Below are positions 9,611 through 19,783 of a stretch of DNA of 20,929 nucleotides, one piece after another. Source of the stretch: Paramacrobiotus metropolitanus. Taxonomy: Eukaryota > Tardigrada > Eutardigrada > Parachela > Macrobiotidae. Location: NCBI RefSeq assembly GCF_019649055.1, contig NW_026570672.1, forward strand, positions 1-20,929. Direction: 5' to 3'. The notes below the pieces were generated by a model. It had not been told where the DNA came from and searched no databases. It saw nothing but the letters and a program-made list of their open reading frames with translations. The position numbers and the translations under genes are program-made. How positions within the stretch are numbered: position 1 is the stretch's first letter; every line of letters starts with the position of its first letter.

Positions 9611-9790
9611 TTACTCTAACCTCACCGGATGAGCTCGGCCCTTCTCAACGATGAGCACCGGCGCTCGGTTTCCCCACCCTTCTCGCATGACATTGATGGC
9701 CTCCATCAGGATGCGATTCCCCGTGTTTTCCCCGCGGTAATATAGTTGATCCGCTGCGATGCCATCTGCGTCACCCACCGTGTCTGCTAG
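9611..9790 (-). CDS. Probable last exon of a convergent minus-strand gene, possibly a vWA-like end
   Basis: On the minus strand an open stretch of about 59 codons ends at TAA (complement of 9611-9613). It reads GDADGIAADQLYYRGENTGN, then RILMEAINVMREGWGNRAPV, then LIVEKGRAHPVRLE. It has no start codon at its head; an in-frame stop lies just upstream (9791-9793). AG acceptors at 9787/9788 or 9784/9785 (minus strand) would open it. GC content and codon choice are like the haspin exons and drop sharply beyond 9790. The Y-x-G-x-NT helix followed by a hydrophobic VLIV strand resembles the middle of a von Willebrand A domain, but the expected TDG is EKG. Upstream exons were not found. It could be a truncated gene or an exon fragment. 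Confidence 0.45.
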   Translation of the reverse strand, partial: LADTVGDADGIAADQLYYRGENTGNRILMEAINVMREGWGNRAPVLIVEKGRAHPVRLE

Positions 9791-11350
9791 TTAATTTTCT
9801 TGTCAAAACGTTGTGACCGGTCCAAATTTGAAGTGGCCGATTAGGACGGCACAATGTACAGTATATATTTTGCTCAACCTTTTTTTATTGTATTCAACTG
9901 GCTTTAGGGCTGGTAATTTTTGTGTTTCATTTGTCCGTTTGTGGCGTAATTATTTTTTAATGAACACCTTGTGATTGTATAATTTGTATTGATCCATGAT
10001 GCACCTGGTGTCATCAGCGCTTGAATCAGAGTATATTCATGACGAGAGCAGTTTTAGAAAATTAATGATATCTCACAGTTTAATAAAGCCTTTATACATT
10101 TTTATTCCATATTTTACAACTTGCCCACTAATTTTTCGACGCGTTGACATAAATTATTAAACAATTACAGATACTTAAACTCAGTTGCAAACTATTGTAC
10201 AATAAGGTCAATAAAGTATGAAGAAGTGCGATGCTAAAATCCGGTGAGTCAACTGAGAAACGAGGTAGCATTAGACAATTTCCAACTGTAGGGAACAACG
10301 GAAAGTTCCGTGAAAGAAGGAAAAAAGAAAAACGAAGGAGAGTTGAGTGGGCTAACAAAGCCCAGCGCCACAATTCCTCTTGCGTTTCGACTGTTTGGTT
10401 GACACTTGATTTCGCATGTGACTACGGGGAGATGCCAACGGCGCGATATCATTCTCTGGTGCAGTTCCCTAGCATCCACGAACAGTTGTCATTACCTTGC
10501 CGGTTTTTTTGCGGGCATTCTTTCACAAAGTTTTCTTGCCAACCGGAATGCAAATTAGTATTACGCATCCGTACTGGTATTTCGTTCTCATATTTTATTT
10601 CGACTCTCCTTGTTTGTGAATGATTTGCTTACGTAGTTTGGTTACTGTAGCGTGGGGCCTTATGGGCGCCCACGTGCTTTCAACGGCGAAACAGCGGCGA
10701 ACCCGGATAAGGCTTTAATGCCGAAATCTAACATGCGCACCGTGGCGCAGCAAACACCAGACTAACGAGGATGGATTCTGCAGCCAGTGCAACTGTGCTG
10801 CAGATCCGTAAACACACCGAAGTATGGGGTGGAAATCCCCAGAACAGCAAAACACAACGGCGAATGGCCAACCATGACGACGAAGCTATCGGCCCTCACA
10901 TTACTTAATTTTAATCATTTTTTGAATTTTTTTTAGTAGTCAGCGAACGGCCACACTACGCCGCGGGTTACTGTCGATTTCCATACAGCAGTCGGGGCTG
11001 GTGGAATATGGGAATATCTGGCCTCCCAAAGCTTTTAATACGGGGAGGCAACCGGAGAAAGCGCTGTGTTGCTGATGCGTGGCACGGATCTACGAGAGAA
11101 GATTAGGAGATCTTCCTGTTGCCAACCGCCTGTGCTGTCAGTTTGTCATCTACTTGAAGCCGTTAGCATTTCGGTGGAGGTGTGCGGCGATGTACACGTG
11201 AAGGACCACTGTTACACAAGTGAGCACTGCGCGGTTACGAATGCTCCCCTAGAGTAACATCAGTGCGTAACTGTAGCAACTCCCATCCGATTCTGTCTTT
11301 GCTGCTTTTCTTGTTCTCACGTTATTAGCCATCAACACGGAATAATTCAG
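9791..11350. other. Non-coding or unrecognised stretch
   Basis: 9791-10370 is AT-rich with no credible exon. A 130-codon + frame (10231-10623) starts with a Lys/Arg-rich segment (REKKKEKR-like) but turns Cys/Phe-rich and matches no family known to me. 10640-11250 is more GC-rich, with short frames such as a 45-codon one from about 10770 (MDSAASATVLQIRKHTEV). I cannot assign any of these. Confidence 0.4.
10082..10215 (+). promoter_or_regulatory. Candidate polyadenylation signals for haspin
   Basis: AATAAA hexamers occur at 10082-10087 and 10210-10215, about 480 and 610 bases after the haspin stop. They are the first canonical ones downstream. In an AT-rich region hexamers arise by chance, so this is a candidate only. 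Confidence 0.35.
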
Positions 11351-11351
11351 C

Positions 11352-12060
11352 GTGGCATTCTTTCTTGCTGGTCTTAGAATTTTAGTTGGACAGATAACGA
11401 GGAGTCTACAGGAAGATGGTGAACGATTAGTGTACGCGTGGAATGTGGATGTGGCGATTAACGGCCTCCTCCAACATGGCTGCGTCATCGGCCTGCAAGA
11501 GTCCTCGATGAGCAACGGTTCTCCGCCGCGTTTGATTGTCGACTTCGGAAGCCCACCGAGATTTCCATTGACATAGTATTGCTGGTTCCGTACTGGAAAA
11601 TCTGGGATTGCTTTACCGCGCGATCAGGCAGCGCGCACGAAGGAGACCCGAGATCGTGTAGAGGGCTACTTGAGCCGACTTCACGACGGCCGCAATCATC
11701 CGTGGAAATAGTATCCAGGGAGAATGCTGAATCCCCTTGCTGCCGCCGCCGGAGATTGCTGCCGCTCAAGCATGTGGCGTCGGTCCAGGTGACGATGGGC
11801 GGAAGGTGCCGTCGCGACTTGTTTTGCCACATTCTGATTCTGGATGCCTCTGAAGACCTGTCAAGACGAAACCTGTTGCAGCAGCCCAGCGGACTATTTC
11901 CTGGTTCTCTGCAAACCCCCACGATCTGCATCCCCCGTACAAGCACGCAGTGCACTGCGCGCTGGACAACGACTGCTGCCGATGAAGTGTTGGACTCTAC
12001 GAAGAGCGTCATGGATGGCGCTGGCATCCGCATCGACCGTTTGGTCGTGTACCGGGGACA
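11352..12060 (+). pseudogene. Decayed coding stretch of an invertebrate (possibly tardigrade-type) repeat-domain protein
   Basis: Frame 11352-11576 reads VYAWNVDVAINGLLQHGCVI followed by GLQESSMSNGSPPRLIVDFGSP, then loses frame. In another frame at about 11677-11735 it reads LHDGRNHPWK, a TAG stop, then YPGRMLNP. At about 11790-11970 there is DDGRKVPSRLVLPHSDS and, after a stop, WFSANPHDLHPPYKHAVHCA. These pieces lie in the order I associate, from memory and unverified, with tardigrade proteins that have a W-N-x-V start, a VDFG strand and a PWxWYPG motif. In that reading the TAG replaces the Trp of WYPG. Several frame changes and stops mean it is broken or an exon-intron mix. A long open minus-strand frame (11485-12033) shows no familiar motif. 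Confidence 0.35.
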
Positions 12061-12071
12061 CGCGCGACTGC

Positions 12072-12191
12072 TCGATTGTAGCCGTCAGAAAGGTTGACTG
12101 GCTCACGGCTCACGGAACAAACCTTTTTGCCGGCAAAAAGGTTTGTTCCGTGAGCCGTGAGCCTGTCAACCTTTCTGCCGGCTACACTCGA
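12072..12191. repeat. 120-bp near-perfect palindrome
   Basis: Two 60-base arms meet at 12131/12132 with no spacer (centre TTTTTGCCGGCAAAAA). The inner 32 bases of each arm (12100-12131 and 12132-12163) match exactly. Further out there are only a few mismatches, at about 12099, 12085, 12077 and 12072. Arm motifs include GGCTCACGGCTCACGG and AACAAACCTTTTTGCC. A palindrome this tight could form a cruciform and points to a recent inverted duplication or two transposon ends joined head to head. It lies at the end of the decayed coding stretch. Confidence 0.95.
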
Positions 12192-12489
12192 TTATTCCTA
12201 CAGGGGATGGGAAGTGAACGAGTTATCCACCGCGATGACCGCGCTTATCTCCTGGATGTTGGCGTATTGCGATCGTGTGGTTTGGCAGGAATACACCACC
12301 AGATAGGCGCGCCCATGGATTTTCGCATTCCCGCTGCCGTCTTCAAGCGGGGACACTTCCAGGAATCGCATGATATTAACCGGTTGGAAATGCAGGAGAC
12401 GCCGTTGAATGCGCAGCACGGTGTTCGTGCATGGTGAATCCAGAGTACGAGCCAGGAAAGCGATTCAGGTATTGACAGTAAACGGACAT

Positions 12490-12999
12490 ATATTTATTAT
12501 TCTACTTCACAGTTTTTCTTCCGGAATCTTGCTGAATGGAGGTTATAAAATGGGCTCCGTCAACTTCGATGTATGCATTTAGTCTGCGTGATTGTAGAGT
12601 ATTGGAGGCGGCACAGCTTTCACTCTACAGAATTTTGGTCAATAAAATTTACAAAATGCCAACCGGCAATCAGTCCGATAGCTGAGTGATTGAAACGGAA
12701 TCATGATTGGAGAATGGAGCGCTGCAGCCGTGCGTTGACAGTATATGTATTGCGAGTGATTGCAGTGACTGCAGTATTTTTTTGACTGGGGGTTCTGACA
12801 AAATTAAAAGGGATCTACTGTTTATAAACGGTATTCGATTCTGCTGGAAATTATTATTTCTTGCGAATTTCTACTTTGGGCGTTTGATTATAAGGGTACT
12901 CGAAACCGGGAAATGTTTTCCAGGAGACAACAGGCTGCTCTTCGGTGACCGGAACAATAGGCTACATAATCGTTAGGCTGAATTTTTTTGCCATTTCGA
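12490..12999. repeat. Diverged module A, copy 1
   Basis: 12490-12597 (start TATTTATTATTCTACTT, later TGCTGAATGG, GATGTATGCATTTAGTC and GTGATTGTAG) aligns with 14495-14601. 12924-12999 (AGACAACAGGCTGC to GCTGAATTTTTTT) aligns with 14709-14770. The stretch between them is longer here than in copy 2. It has no coding signal. Confidence 0.6.
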
Positions 13000-13215
13000 C
13001 TGGGTCAAACCGCATTTTTATTCTGTTCGGCTGTAATTTAAACCTCGCTGTATTGCAAGCCACGCCCTCAGCCTGGCGACCCATAGTGGAAAAAATGCCT
13101 AACACATACGGTAATAATAAAAAAATTGAATAACTAGTAATTTGTTCGTGTGTGACCTAGAGTGATCTTTAAGAGAACCTGTCCGAACTTGACGCGGCAC
13201 CCCTGTATTTTTCAT

Positions 13216-13500
13216 GTAGGCGCTGCACGGTAGCACCGGCAAGCCAAATAATAATAATAATACTTGTAAATATGTTTCTATTTAATGTACACTGGAGGGC
13301 AATTATTAGAAATTACAAAAATTGCGGAAGATCCGGGCAAGCATTTACAGGGCGAAATGAACTGTACCAAGATTACAGTAATTACGCCAGCTAATTTTCC
13401 GTATTTATTCCGAATCAATGCGCGAGCCAACATGATAGCTGCCGTAGGAAACGTTCGGAGGAAGCTCTGTTCTATCTGTAGTATGTCCGTAGAATGCACT
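13216..13500. repeat. Diverged module B, copy 1
   Basis: Starts TAGGCGCTGCACGGTAGCAC and contains AATAATACTTGTAAATAT, a GCGGAAGAT block and GAACTGTACCAAGA. All of these recur in order at 14030-14290. A short (AAT)n run sits at about 13247-13262. The 82-codon + frame inside (13285-13533) is not conserved as protein in the other copy. Confidence 0.7.
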
Positions 13501-13532
13501 CCGCAAAGGCGCAAACAATGTTATCGACTATA

Positions 13533-13830
13533 GCAGAGTTTTTAAGCATTTCAGATGATATTATATAGATTAACTACATGTCACCCGAAACGCTGGAAAA
13601 ATTCTGCAAGTGGGGAATCGAAAATCCCGGACACTGAATTGAACTGGAGTTCAGGCTGAATACGGCTAGAGACCGCGGGCTGTTTTTTAGGCAACAGGAC
13701 TGGTGAAACGCTACGTGTAAGTTATGGACAACATTAGAGTATACGAAACAATTGTTCGAAAAGCTCGAACCACGTTTGTAATGAATGGCTGTGTTCCTGC
13801 TGTGATTAATAATCCCGCGAAAGGCAGACG
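13533..13830. repeat. Diverged module C, copy 1, with hairpin
   Basis: Begins with a hairpin: GCAGAGTTTTTAAGCATTTCAG (13533-13554, written here in two parts as GCAGAGTTTTT and AAGCATTTCAG) pairs imperfectly with CCGAAACGCTGG plus AAAAATTCTGC (13585-13607). Further on, TGTAATGAATGGCTGTGTTC matches TGTAATGAATTGCTATGTTC in copy 2. Confidence 0.65.
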
Positions 13831-14029
13831 CAGACGCGGCTCTGCGTCCTCTATAAAGATCCACTAACCCACCGATCCGCGGCTCTTCTACTTTACCGGT
13901 CATTTCCGCCAACACTGCTATTAGCAACATTGAAACCTTTTTGCTATCACGCAACCGATGATGCGATGACTAATGTTAATTGGACTAAATAACTTTCGTT
14001 TATTACTATGATTCATTTCTTTATTTCTC

Positions 14030-14292
14030 ACGCAGGCGCTGCACGATTGGACTGGCAAGCCATTCTGCAATTATAATACTTGTAAATATATTTATATTTA
14101 TGCTAGGGACCAATTACTGGTAAGTAAGAAAACTGCGGAAGATTAGGGCACAAGCGAACTGTACCAAGAGTGCAGTACGTCAGTTGCTTTACCGCATTTC
14201 GACCGAATCGGTCCACGCTCCCACGTGTGGTTCTGTAGGAAATATTCTGAAGGAGATTTGTTTTATGGATAGTGTACTGTATATGTAGTCGC
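14030..14292. repeat. Diverged module B, copy 2
   Basis: Aligns with 13216-13500 through GCAGGCGCTGCACG, ATAATACTTGTAAATAT, CTGCGGAAGAT, GCGAACTGTACCAAGAG and TGTAGGAAA. Substitutions and small gaps are spread evenly, so the duplication is old. No open frame is kept. Confidence 0.7.
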
Positions 14293-14417
14293 TAAAAGAG
14301 ATTGCACCACTTTTAAATCCTGCCATTGTCTGCCCTGCCGGGCATCGCACACACTAGTTTATCTGTGATATATGTGCACAGAACGCAACCACAAGCAATG
14401 CAATCTTCTAAGAGCAG

Positions 14418-14460
14418 GTATACAGATACTATATATGTATTGTTATGTATACAGATACTA
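14418..14460. repeat. 14-bp exact direct repeat
   Basis: GTATACAGATACTA occurs at 14418-14431 and 14447-14460, inside AT-rich sequence between modules B and A. Confidence 0.8.
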
Positions 14461-14494
14461 CTGCTCGTTATCTAATCGCTTAATGCTTCGTGCC

Positions 14495-14750
14495 TATTTA
14501 TTCTACTTTACAGTTGTGCATTAAAGGCATCAAAGCCATGCTGAAATGGACAGTAAACCGGGTTCGATCAGCTTTGATGTATTTAGTCCTCATGATTACA
14601 GACTAGTGTGGGCTCTAGAATTTTCCATAATTTTTGTCATTACATATCTACCATTCACTGGGGATTCGGACGATTTAGTGCGCATGCAAGGAAGCATGAC
14701 GTGATCGGCAGACAACGGGCTGCGTGGAACGATAGACTACCTCATAGTCG
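14495..14750. repeat. Diverged module A, copy 2
   Basis: Aligns with 12490-12597 and 12924-12999 (see copy 1). Here it sits between modules B and C, whereas in copy 1 module A precedes B. Shared blocks are TATTTATTCTACTTTACAG, TTTGATGTATTTAGTC and CAGACAACGGGCTGC. Confidence 0.6.
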
Positions 14751-15100
14751 GGTAGAATTTTTCAGCATTTCAGGGGGCATATAAACTATATGACTGTCAT
14801 CTGAAATGTTGAAAAACTCTGCCAGTGTGCGACAGAAAGTCCAGGACGCCGAGCCGCTATCGGGAGTATGGCTGCGTAATGCTAGACCGCCGGATGCTTT
14901 TAAACAACAACACTAGGTAAAGCTGCTCGTGGAGAACAGATGACTGTAATAAACATCTGTAAAAGAAGCAATGCAACGAAAAGTAAATGTGCCGCTTATG
15001 TAATGAATTGCTATGTTCCTGAATTGAGAATGACGAAATCTCACAAAAGGTTGTAACTAGGTACTTCTACTTTTGTGTGACATTCTCATTTCCAACTTCT
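14751..15100. repeat. Diverged module C, copy 2, with hairpin
   Basis: GGTAGAATTTTT plus CAGCATTTCAG (14751-14773) pairs with CTGAAATGTTG plus AAAAACTCTGCC (14801-14823) across a 27-base loop. This is the same fold as 13533-13607 although the bases differ. A second weak inverted repeat is at about 15043-15095 (GAGAATGACG... against ...GTGACATTCTC). Confidence 0.65.
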
Positions 15101-15693
15101 GGTTTCTTCTATTACCGACGTTCTGCATTTAATGAATTTGTTCAATTGGTTTTTGATACAACTACCTGTAATACCTATTTAAAAGATATCAGCATTTAAT
15201 ACTCACGCTTCACGCTTTGCTTTTGCATTCTGCATTTAATTATTCTGTACATGTTAAATGTTAAACAAGGAAATAAACAATGGAACAACAACGTTTGACG
15301 GCTGATTCTCGTATACTAACTGTCTTTTTCATCCCCGACGCCAATCAGTGAATTATTCGTTACCGTTAAAAAGCTGCGCAAATAATACTAGAATAGGATG
15401 CTGGACCACTTTGGGAAATCGGACAGTTCACTGTATCTTGCATCTGTTTCTCTTCCAGTCAATCACGTTCTGGCTTTGTTGTTTCTTTTTTCTCGGTTCT
15501 TCCTATCGATATCGATGTGTAGCTTCTCAAACGCGGTTTCCGGTTGTGCGATGCGTACCGGAGAAAATGGCTTCAGCAGTCCCAACGTTACCAGATCATT
15601 TTTGCAAACCGACTTTGCCTCAGTCAGTGTCGTTTGTTTAACAACTACTACCAATTAAGCGTGTTCCAGATGCATCCCTCGGCGTGAAATTTT

Positions 15694-17215
15694 GATAATC
15701 GCTCAAAAATCGAGTTCGTTGATGAAGTGTTAGCGGCCCTACAACGTAGCTCCGGTCAGAAGCAATGGTTATTGGATGGAACCGGTGGAACTGGGAAAAC
15801 TTTTGTGTACCAGTGTTTGGCGCACATATTCGGGGACTTCGAGGTCAAAGAAAACGAGTGATAGCTGTAGCGCGGACTGGCATCGCAGCTACGTCGCTTA
15901 AACGCGGTCGCACCTGCCACTCTGTACTTAAATTCCCATTTATCCTAAATGAATGGTCAATACCCAGCATGAAACCTAATTCCCTGGATGCGCAACGGTT
16001 ACTGGATGCTGCTCTTATTATATGGGACGGAGCTCCCATCTAAACATGAGCTATCTACGCTTGACCGTCTTTTGAGAGATTTAACACGGGCAGAGACGCC
16101 ATTCGGCGGTAAAGCATTGCTCTTTGGAGGAGATTTCCGTCAAGTGCTTCCCGTAGTGCGACTGTGCGACATGGATCTCCGGCATCGATTGTGGAAAAGA
16201 GTATTAAGCGAAGCCCATGGTGGCCCTTTATTGCCATTGGACGACTGACACAGGACCCGAGCGCGCAGGACCGGAGCAGCAGGTGTTTAGTAAATGGCTA
16301 CTCGAACTAGGTAAGCAACAGTTAAAGTATGATTGCTTTATGTATGAACCTAATTTGAGTTGTGCTAACTAATGTCTGTTACATATGTTCTAGCTTTTTA
16401 TCGAAAGTTGGGCATGGTTGACCGATAATATGCACAATGGAGTTGTATTCCTACGTCATTGAAATTTGGTTGTAACATATCAAGGCCGACTGCAAGGCAA
16501 CCCGGAAGTGCAAGACGATATGGCGCAAGTGCCGGATGATTTTGTGTTTCAAGGCTCCCTTGCAGAGTTGGTCAAAGAAATTTACGGTCAGACGATAAAT
16601 CCGTCCGACGTGTCACTGCTAGCAAACTGTGAAGTTTTAGCGCAGAAAATCGATCACTGTGCTGAAATCCACAAATATTTTGTGAAAGAGCTGCTGCCAG
16701 GAAAGGGCCGATCATAATTCAGTGTTGACACTGTTGAAAGCGAAAACGAAGAAGATTCCAACAATTATCCCTTGGAGTTCGTTCACCGTTTACCGTTTGC
16801 TGGACTACCACCTCATGAGCTGCTCCTAAAACCGGGCACGGTAGTCATGCTTTTGCGGAATTTCAATGGAAAGCCCGGTTTGGTCAACGGAACCAGAATG
16901 GTCGTGCAATTTATTCACGACAATCATATAGATGTGGAAATGCTGACTGGTGAATGTGTGGACAGCGGGTTCTTTTACCGCGCGTGGTTTTAACAACGTC
17001 GACCCGACTATGCCTTTTAGTATCAACCGGAAGCGGTTTCCTGTTAGCGTAGCATTTGCGATGACCATAAACAAGTCTCAAGGTCAGACGCTGAAACGAT
17101 TCGGGCTGTACTTATTAGAGCCTGTTTCCTCTCAGGGACAACTCTATGTAGCGTTCTCTAGAGTTTTGTCTCTTACTTCGATAAAAGTTAAGGTTGCTTC
17201 GGGAAGATACGTGGC
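15694..17215 (+). pseudogene. Helitron-type PIF1 helicase, decayed
   Basis: Helitron helicases unwind DNA for rolling-circle transposition. Visible in order: WLLDGTGGTGKTFVYQ (Walker A), VIAVARTGIAATSLKRGRTC (motif Ia), LIIWDGAPI (Walker B, usually DEAPM, so the catalytic Glu is lost) and HELSTLDRLLRDL. Then FGGKALLFGGDFRQVLPVV (motif III), EQQVFSKWLLELG, DDFVFQGSLAELVKEIYG, LPGKGR, YPLEFVHRLPFAGLPPHELL, PVSVAFAMTINKSQGQTL and GQLYVAFSRV. Frames shift near 15852, 16040, 16255 and twice at 16960-17010. TAA interrupts at about 16715-16717. Between WLLELG (16310) and GRLQGNPEV (about 16485) lie some 170 bases that open with a perfect donor GTAAGC and contain CTAAC, so this may be an intron or an insertion. 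No Rep/HUH nuclease was seen upstream, so the copy is truncated as well. Confidence 0.92.
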
Positions 17216-18870
17216 AGAGCTGGGATTTGCACGCGCAATGTTGTGTTTACTGAGATTTTGTAACTATATATACTGTACAGCAAACGTGCAGCAAAAGTGT
17301 ATAATGAAATCTGAAGTGATTTGTTGCGTGATCTCTGTTTCAACCGTGTATATGTGAGAAACCGTATATGTGAGACAGCCATGAAAAACTGTATCCACTT
17401 TTGGGAGATAATACGTATTTCATGTCTAAGATCATCGCTGCAACCTGCAGGCAAAGGGATAGGCAAATGTTTCAGTAAATGTTATTGAGAACTGTGAGCA
17501 TTGGTATAATAACATCGCATTATTTATTCCGCGCAATTTGCGCGGGGCCGCGTGACATCTCGTATATGACATAAGTAGCTCACTAAGCTTTATAAAACAG
17601 CCAAGGAAACTACGAAACCGAAGAAACTCAAGAGAAGTAAGAACTGAGAAATCTAGCTAACTTAAATGAAATTTCTTCATGTTCCGCCATATCTGAGTGC
17701 ACCAAAATATCACGCTCCCAGCTGCGGCCCGGGTACGCAATTGTACCTTTGAAATACCGACCTGTACTTGCGTTTAGGATACACTGAGCCACAAGCTTTT
17801 CTCATACTTTTCAGTTTTCGCCTATGTACTTCTCAAGCCGATAAAACTATAAACCTTTTCTATATAGCAATTGCAAATTTAAATCAGTTCAGATTATGTC
17901 TCGTCGATGTTTTATGATATTAGACGGCAAATTTTGGATCCACGGGACGATGCTGTCAGTTCAATAACAAACACGTTTTTACAGTATTATGCTGTTTTCC
18001 TGTTTAACACTCGCACAATTTCTACTGCCGCGCAGGCGCAATAAATACTTACAAACAAAATTCACAGAAACTTTAGTTTTTATCCCACCTTCTTTAAATA
18101 CCTATGTATTCCCAGGGAATTTTATTGGCTACAAAACAGCGTAAAAGAATTCCTTAAAAACGTTGGCGTTGTGACGCTAGAAAACAAAAGGGGGAACCTT
18201 GTGGAATAGCAATGTACTCCTGTTTCTTGCATTTACGGAAGAACAGAATTTTGTTTTCGTATTCCGTCGACGTACGATGTTAGTTTTTGTTATCCGACAC
18301 AAATTGATTCCTATAAAAGCGTTGGGATAAATTTTCTTCGAAAACTGGAAGGGACGTCTGGCAAGAGGGTGACTGTAAAAAAACACTTGTTCCGAGCAGC
18401 ATTCGTCTCGCCGAACAGGTTTTGTCACTGAATGCGCTAAATCGCTTGTTGCAATAGCATTTCATCGTTTCGGTTTTTCTACGTCGCTCAAGTTTTTGAT
18501 TAGGTTTCGCTGTTTCGCATACATTTCCTATGGTTAGTTTTAAGATTTCAGTCAATTCACGTTTGGAAATTTTCAACTGCTCGCGAGGTCGACCTCGGAA
18601 CCACTACATAATATGCTGACTGTGATCTGGCTCATGTGGGATAATAACTGGATGACTATTTTCGCGTTTATCACGGTTACTTCGCCCTAACAGCACAGTG
18701 AAATCCTTCGTTACGATTATGCTCTCTAGTTAGATTCTGCTCCAGATCTTCACGAGAGTATCTCACTTTTTTTGAAAAGACATCATATTGTCGACTGCCA
18801 TAGCGTTGAAGACGACCCCTTTCGAAGTTGTGCTTCTGCTGGGTTCGAGGAGTAACCTGGGCTAGACTGC
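17216..18870. other. Gene-poor stretch, nothing recognised
   Basis: AT-rich with only short frames (for example minus 18280-18576, 98 codons, basic and without a known motif). Small palindromes occur: CCGCGCAATTTGCGCGG at 17529-17545 and CGAGGTCGACCTCG at 18584-18597. No gene or full mobile element is supported. Confidence 0.5.
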
Positions 18871-18879
18871 TGTGTCGAA

Positions 18880-19075
18880 ACCTTGTTGTTACCTAAATTT
18901 TCACCACATTATCCTGGACTGCCGTCAGTTATCAGCAGTCAGCAGATCTCGAAACCTTTCTTGCAGATCTGGGAGTCGACTCCAGATAGCACGACATCAT
19001 AGCTGCTATCACAAGAAGGAACCTGTACACACTTCGAAAACTGCTGGGGTTGCTAAATCGCTTCAGTCACTCCAC
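18880..19075 (+). pseudogene. C-terminal remnant of a non-LTR retrotransposon reverse transcriptase ORF
   Basis: One frame reads CCYLNFHHIILDCRQLSAV. After a frameshift near 18945 the next reads ADLETFLADLGVDSR, a TAG, then HDIIAAITRRNLYTLRKLLG and LLNRFSHST. The Cys...HIILDC pattern followed by a Leu-rich pair of helices is the usual zinc-binding end of LINE-type ORFs. The upstream RT domain is not visible in the window. The fit is by pattern only, and the element is clearly dead. Confidence 0.45.
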
Positions 19076-19079
19076 TGAA

Positions 19080-19783
19080 CGTGTCAGAATGCGTTGAAAT
19101 CAAAACGGGTCGACCCAGGCATTTTTAAATTTTTATTGGAATGTAATAAAAGTTAGAATCGTAATTATCGGCCAAAGTCCAACATGAAAATTCAAATAGC
19201 GAAGATATTCAGATACTGCAAAATAGAAATTCGAATTGGAATTTAAAATTTGGCGCAAGTGGCTTGATGTTATGTAAGACAGCCTGAAATGGGCGTATTG
19301 CGAGATCGTGATTAGCACTGCCTGGCCGGCGCACAGGAAAAGTCGATGTAAATCAAACGTGAAATTGTGCGGGTGTTAAAGGCGTACATATTATTTCCGT
19401 GGGCAAAACATGATTTCGCCATGAAAAACGCCTGATACGTCGGCTGAAGACTACACGTTACTAATGACATTGTAAAAGCTGCAATGTACAGATAATAAGT
19501 ATATAAATACCGGCGCGTTAGTGATACTTGTTCTAAAACCAAGGATAGTGCTAACTTTCTGATAGTGGAATAATAGTTAGTGGATTTGCTGTTAATATTC
19601 TCGTACGATGCTGCAGTGCAAAGCATGGAGGTGTCTGACTTGGCTGGTCTGTTTTATCTTGCTGGAAATAGAATTTTCCATCGGCAAACCGTGATCATCA
19701 GGTAGCACAGTATAGTGTGAAGTACTAACGGTACTGTGTCAGATTAGGCATTCCCGTTTTCCTTTGCTCCGTCCCCTTTTAGC
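19080..19783. other. Stretch with nothing recognised
   Basis: Short frames only. A pyrimidine-rich tract ending CCCCTTTTAG at 19774-19783 could be a splice acceptor for the laminin-type fragment that follows. Confidence 0.4.

Noticed and set aside
10231-10623. 130-codon + strand ORF
   Set aside because: Composition changes abruptly along it, no family or splice context is seen, and a chance frame is likely.
11485-12033. 182-codon minus-strand ORF
   Set aside because: No motif is recognised, and the + strand fragments look more protein-like. It is not listed as a gene, but the choice of strand is uncertain.
14545-14590. tRNA T-arm-like GGTTCGATC
   Set aside because: The five-base T stem does not pair and no matching D or anticodon arm exists upstream.
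17529-17590. Helitron 3' end (hairpin CCGCGCAATTTGCGCGG followed by CTAA)
   Set aside because: The nearest CTRR-like CTAA lies about 40 bases after the hairpin rather than about 10, so it does not fit a Helitron terminus.
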